A stretch of DNA of 39,451 nt from assembly GCA_937902595.1 (NCBI GenBank), contig CALELH010000614.1, positions 1 to 39,451 on the forward strand, read 5' to 3'. Below are positions 35,836 to 39,451 of this stretch, one piece after another. The DNA comes from an uncultured Myxococcales bacterium (GTDB lineage Bacteria; Myxococcota_A; Bradymonadia; UBA7976; UBA1532). Every line of letters starts with the position of its first letter. The first letter of the stretch is position 1. A model generated the notes under the pieces. The model was not told where the DNA came from. It ran no database searches and was given only the letters and a program-made list of their open reading frames with translations. A program made the translations under genes and the position numbers.

Positions 35836-36786
35836 TCACGCCTCGCCCCCTTTCACGGCCCGATACCAGTCAACGCTCCGCGCTAAACCTTGCTTTACGT
35901 CGACTAAAGGTTCGTATCCAGTGGCCCGCTTGGTGTTCGATACATCAGCGCACGAGTGCCTCACATCTCCAGCGCGCTCCGCCTCGAATATAGGACGAAT
36001 ATCTGTACCAAGAATGTCATTGATACCATCAACAAGATCCAAGAGCGTCGCGCTTGAACCACACCCCACGTTGTAGACCTGACCACAGTCCTCCGCGGCG
36101 GTCTCGAGAGCGAGTAGATTCGCTGAGATGACATTATCGATAAAAGTAAAATCTCGGGACTGCTCACCATCTCCAAAGATGACCGGAGACTCCCCCCGCA
36201 GCATCCGCGTTATGAACGCAGGAACGACAGCAGCATATTGGCTCTTAGGGTTTTGCCGAGGCCCAAACACATTGAAATATCTTAGGGCCACCGTACGGAG
36301 ACCAAACAAACTGTGATAGACGCTGCAATAATGCTCCCCTGCGAGCTTCTGAACGGCGTAAGGAGACTTTGGGCGGGGTTCTAGGCTCTCGGTCTTAACC
36401 GGGGCGTCATGGTCGCCATAGGCGCTCGAAGACGCAGCATACACCAAACGCTCCACCCCCATCTGCCGACACATCTCAAGAAGCGTCAGCGTACCGACGA
36501 CGTTAGCCTCATTAGTCTCCAAAGGTAAATCGAGGGATTTAGGCACCGAGGGCAAGGCCCCCTGGTGCAGAACGCCTGACACACCCGCCAAGGCCTCTCG
36601 TACGGCGACAGGATCAGCGAGCGACCCTTCGACCAATCTAATCGAGTCTAGGACGCCTGCTATGTTCTCTCGACGGCCCGTCGAGAAGTTGTCGAGAACG
36701 ACAACTTCGTCTCCTCGCGCCAACAGAGCGTGCACCAGATTGGAACCAACAAACCCTGCACCGCCAGTCACTAAGATCCGCGCCAT
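35836..36786 (-). CDS. Nucleotide-sugar 4-epimerase, WbpP/TviC-like SDR, 316 aa
   Basis: RILVTGGAGFVGSNLVHALLARGDEVVVLDNFSTG; AASSSAYGDHDAPVKTESLEPRPKSPYAVQKLAGEHY; RYFNVFGPRQNPKSQYAAVVPAFI; GDGEQSRDFTFIDNVISANLLA. Confidence 0.92.
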   Translation of the reverse strand: MARILVTGGAGFVGSNLVHALLARGDEVVVLDNFSTGRRENIAGVLDSIRLVEGSLADPVAVREALAGVSGVLHQGALPSVPKSLDLPLETNEANVVGTLTLLEMCRQMGVERLVYAASSSAYGDHDAPVKTESLEPRPKSPYAVQKLAGEHYCSVYHSLFGLRTVALRYFNVFGPRQNPKSQYAAVVPAFITRMLRGESPVIFGDGEQSRDFTFIDNVISANLLALETAAEDCGQVYNVGCGSSATLLDLVDGINDILGTDIRPIFEAERAGDVRHSCADVSNTKRATGYEPLVDVKQGLARSVDWYRAVKGGEA

Positions 36787-36860
36787 CTAAAACCCCATTT
36801 TCAACCCGGTCCTTGCTCGGATGGATTGCCTCTCATCGCTCAAATCACCATGATGTCATA

Positions 36861-37853
36861 GTGAATCAGCAACCACTCATAACGAGCCTACGCAACTGGC
36901 TCGCCGACCGACCCACACGGCCCCCCATTGGGGACGACTTGGAGCAGCTAATCGATGCACACCGCTTAAGCGGTTTGCTCTACCACATTGGCGCCCATCT
37001 AGGCGAGTCAATCGCGCAATCAGCCCAGAAAGAATGGACGAATAACGCAGCTGCCTACCTCAGTCGTTTTCGTGCCGTGCAAGAGCACTGGCCTTCACAA
37101 GCGTCAGCACCGCTGCTGCTCAAAGGTGCCGACTACATCGAGAACCTGTATTTCACGCCTGGTGCGCGGCGCTGCGTCGACATAGACATCCTGGTTCCAC
37201 CAGACAGCCATGATTCGGTCAACGCCGCCTTTGCTCAGTTTCCGAGGCGTAAAGACCCACTCTACGAGCGTCTCCCGACAGACCCAATCTATGCTCAGGG
37301 GTTTATGGTCGGGGAGAACCTCGTCGAGCTACATCGGGACGCCGGACCGAATCACAGCGCTCCTCTCGACGTAGACTCTATCTATCAACGCAGCCTTCTC
37401 AAAGAGATAGACGGCTTCTGGGTCCGTTACCCTCACCCGGATGATCGGCTGCTCTTGTGGCTTCAGAACCAAAGTAAGTCAGCGTTTGTAGACGGTCTTT
37501 GGTCAACGGTAGATTTAGCTCTTATTCTCCAAGAACGATTGAAGCAGGGCGACATCCATGAGCTCACCAGGCTCAAAGAGCTCGCCACCCAATATGGCCT
37601 AGACAACGCTTTCGATCTAGCGATGCTCCGACTCGATCGGCACAAGATATGGCCAGGGCGATTGCAGCGCGGCTCAAGAATGTTGGCGCGATTCGCCAAC
37701 CGGATCTGTATCGACGCAGACACTCCCACCATCATGGCGGCTCGATGGCGACGGCAATCGCTCAAGCTGTGGCTCTGCCCTACACGAAGACGACCAGCGA
37801 TGGTGGCTCGGATGTTGGTGCATGCTCTGAGCGGACCCGGGGCAGCAGACTAA
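36861..37853 (+). CDS. Nucleotidyltransferase-like family protein (NTP_transf_5 type)
   Basis: LLLKGADYIENLYFTPGARRCVDIDILVPPDSHDSV pattern; VELHRD; ADDRLLLWLQNQ-type helix. Start uncertain (TTG 36813 or GTG 36861). Confidence 0.75.
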   Translation: MNQQPLITSLRNWLADRPTRPPIGDDLEQLIDAHRLSGLLYHIGAHLGESIAQSAQKEWTNNAAAYLSRFRAVQEHWPSQASAPLLLKGADYIENLYFTPGARRCVDIDILVPPDSHDSVNAAFAQFPRRKDPLYERLPTDPIYAQGFMVGENLVELHRDAGPNHSAPLDVDSIYQRSLLKEIDGFWVRYPHPDDRLLLWLQNQSKSAFVDGLWSTVDLALILQERLKQGDIHELTRLKELATQYGLDNAFDLAMLRLDRHKIWPGRLQRGSRMLARFANRICIDADTPTIMAARWRRQSLKLWLCPTRRRPAMVARMLVHALSGPGAAD

Positions 37854-37903
37854 GCCTGTTTCAGAATAAACACGGAGTCTGTGGCCAAGGCGTCCGGCGA
37901 TGA

Positions 37904-38521
37904 CTAGAGCCAGGACTCCGGAACGAAGACTATGTCTCCGGGTCGCAGGAGTACGTTCTTGGAGATCCCCTGGCTGATCTCCTTGAAGGGCACAACGAAC
38001 TTCTGCTCATCGCCATCGACGACGCGGGTGAGTATCAGTCGATCCTTAGCGGCGAGCGACTTGAGCCCGCCAGCTAATGTCACAGCCTGTACGATCGTCA
38101 TTCGGTCTTCATAGCGAAAGGTGCCGGGCTTCCTCACCTCACCCAAGACGAACACCTTCTTGGAGTTGAACTCCTTTACGAAGACACTAATCTGAGGGTT
38201 TCGCAGATAGTCAGCCTTGAGGAGACCCGTCAGGGTCGTCGTGAGCTCCGTCGGTGTTAGACCCGAGACCTTAACCACGCCGATCAATGGATAGCTAATC
38301 GTTCCGTCAGCGCCCACTCTGTACAGACCGGAGAGTTCCTTCTCCTGATAGACCCTCACCTCGATGACATCGTCAGCACCCAGGGCCGCGCTCTGCAGAA
38401 GGGTCTTGGTGTCCGGCATTGGTGGAAGCGCTTTAACGTCCGGTCCACCGCCACACCCAATAAGCATGAGAACGACGAAAGCGTAGACACCAATGAGCTG
38501 TGTGGTTTTGTACATATTCAT
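37904..38521 (-). CDS. Polysaccharide export lipoprotein (Wza-like, Poly_export + SLBB), 205 aa
   Basis: Lipobox VLMLIGCGGG; GADDVIEVRVYQEKELSGLYRVGADGTISYPLIGVVKVSGLTPTELTTTL; VFVLGEVRKPGTFRYEDRMTIVQAVTLAGGL. Confidence 0.93.
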   Translation of the reverse strand: MNMYKTTQLIGVYAFVVLMLIGCGGGPDVKALPPMPDTKTLLQSAALGADDVIEVRVYQEKELSGLYRVGADGTISYPLIGVVKVSGLTPTELTTTLTGLLKADYLRNPQISVFVKEFNSKKVFVLGEVRKPGTFRYEDRMTIVQAVTLAGGLKSLAAKDRLILTRVVDGDEQKFVVPFKEISQGISKNVLLRPGDIVFVPESWL

Positions 38522-38561
38522 CGCATCACAGAGAACCAGAACTGAGAAAGACTACTGAAGT

Positions 38562-39446
38562 CTAATACTCGCTTGCAATGGTGAGCATCACAATATGTCG
38601 GCTGTACGCCGCTAGATCGACAGGGTCGTTCGCAAAACAGCGCCCCGGCGTCTCACCTAAGCAGTAGTAAAAATCACTTCGGTTGTTCTCAAACTCCCAG
38701 GACGCCTTCAGATTGAACGAGTCAGTAGGGCTCCAACCGATCTCCGCTAAAGCCCTCATTATTGGTTCGACACGATCCGGCAGCGCGGCCGCCCAGGCCG
38801 GTGCACCGTCACGGCTATAGACATAGTAATCTAGGCCGATGCGTCCACCCAAAGAGAACCTGGCTGGTAAGTTCACATTCCCTCGAACAAAACCTCGGTG
38901 AAGTGTGTAAAAGTTCGAGTAGGAGTCGTCTCCCAATTTGAGCGCATACCCTAGGCCCAGCCTAAGCAGAGGCTCGAGAGTGTAATCAATATTCACTCGA
39001 CCGATAGCGCCCTCATAGGACTCGCCCTCATCGTTATAGCTGTTTGAGTAGCCACCACGTAAGGTCAGCGCTAACCGGCGGGAGATAAGTCCCTTGAGTC
39101 CGATCTCGGCGCGCAAAGGGCTCAGATCCTTGTTAGGGCCATCCACACTCTGACCGTCAATATCCAGGTCGACGCCGGCCCGGTAGTTAATCAGCCAATA
39201 CTGAACATCCAGCAAGAGCGCCGTCTTAGGGAAGAACTTCCAATGGGTGAGAAATGAAAGCTGGTGCGTATCCTTGTCGCCACGGACACTCCCCAAGCTG
39301 GACGTTGACCCCAAGCTGCGGTCGAGGCCGAAACGATAGCCAAGGCGGAGTTCTAGGGCGCGGGCCGCGGGATTGCTACCCGGCCTGAATCTCAGATCAG
39401 GGCCAACCGCCATAATGAGGCGCTCATACCCGTCCTCCTTCAGCAT
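38562..39446 (-). CDS. Outer-membrane beta-barrel protein (polysaccharide-cluster associated), probably partial (may extend past the right edge)
   Basis: Alternating amphipathic strands: LELRLGYRFGLDRSL, HQLSFLTHWKFFPKTALLLDVQYWLINYRAG, LGLGYALKLGDDSYSNFYTLHRGFVRGNVNLPARFSLGGRIGLDYYVYSR, FNLKASWEFENNRSDFYY. No signal peptide at the track start, so the N-terminus is likely outside the window. Confidence 0.7.
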   Translation of the reverse strand: MLKEDGYERLIMAVGPDLRFRPGSNPAARALELRLGYRFGLDRSLGSTSSLGSVRGDKDTHQLSFLTHWKFFPKTALLLDVQYWLINYRAGVDLDIDGQSVDGPNKDLSPLRAEIGLKGLISRRLALTLRGGYSNSYNDEGESYEGAIGRVNIDYTLEPLLRLGLGYALKLGDDSYSNFYTLHRGFVRGNVNLPARFSLGGRIGLDYYVYSRDGAPAWAAALPDRVEPIMRALAEIGWSPTDSFNLKASWEFENNRSDFYYCLGETPGRCFANDPVDLAAYSRHIVMLTIASEY

Positions 39447-39451
39447 CTCAC

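Noticed and set aside
1-39451. CRISPR arrays, transposases, integrases, tRNA/rRNA genes
   Set aside because: No regularly spaced repeats, no transposase/integrase signatures among the ORFs, and no tRNA/rRNA-like sequences recognised by eye; a tRNAscan/Infernal run would be needed to exclude small RNAs.

Overview
This 39.4 kb window appears to be chromosomal DNA from a Gram-negative bacterium. The 'DGG/DAG'-rich lipoprotein style and gene content suggest a deltaproteobacterial or myxobacterial-type lineage, but that is inference. I see no mobile elements, CRISPR arrays, rRNA or tRNA. The left part (1-23 kb) holds housekeeping and accessory genes: hemL (partial), gyrA, a REC-GAF-HD-GYP regulator, an RqcH/NFACT-like protein, pepA, a Ser/Thr kinase with TM2- and SHOCT-like C-terminal segments, a KOW-ended orphan, a 1386-aa TPR protein, a lipoprotein, a Nudix/NrtR-like protein, an SDR, an acyltransferase, an epimerase-like protein, a free-standing archaeal-type ThrRS editing domain, and a TonB-dependent receptor. 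The right part (23.5-39.4 kb) is a surface-polysaccharide locus with two Wzy/O-antigen-ligase-type modules, GT4 glycosyltransferases, an AsnB amidotransferase, WbpA- and WbpP-like nucleotide-sugar enzymes, a Wzc-like BY-kinase, a Wza-like exporter, an NTP_transf_5 protein and a beta-barrel protein. The strongest unusual items are: (i) an apparently intact fusion of an initiating phosphoglycosyl transferase to an O-antigen polymerase/ligase-type membrane domain (29175-31103); (ii) a Wzc-like kinase split by an apparent -1 frame disruption that can be localised to about 22 bp (34054-34075); (iii) a free-standing ThrRS editing domain; (iv) a zinc-ribbon/STK/TM2-like/SHOCT-like kinase; (v) an 18-bp perfect CG-alternating inverted repeat upstream of gyrA, plus a G-quadruplex motif in the gyrA acidic tail. 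All family calls come from reading motifs in the translations; no database search was run.
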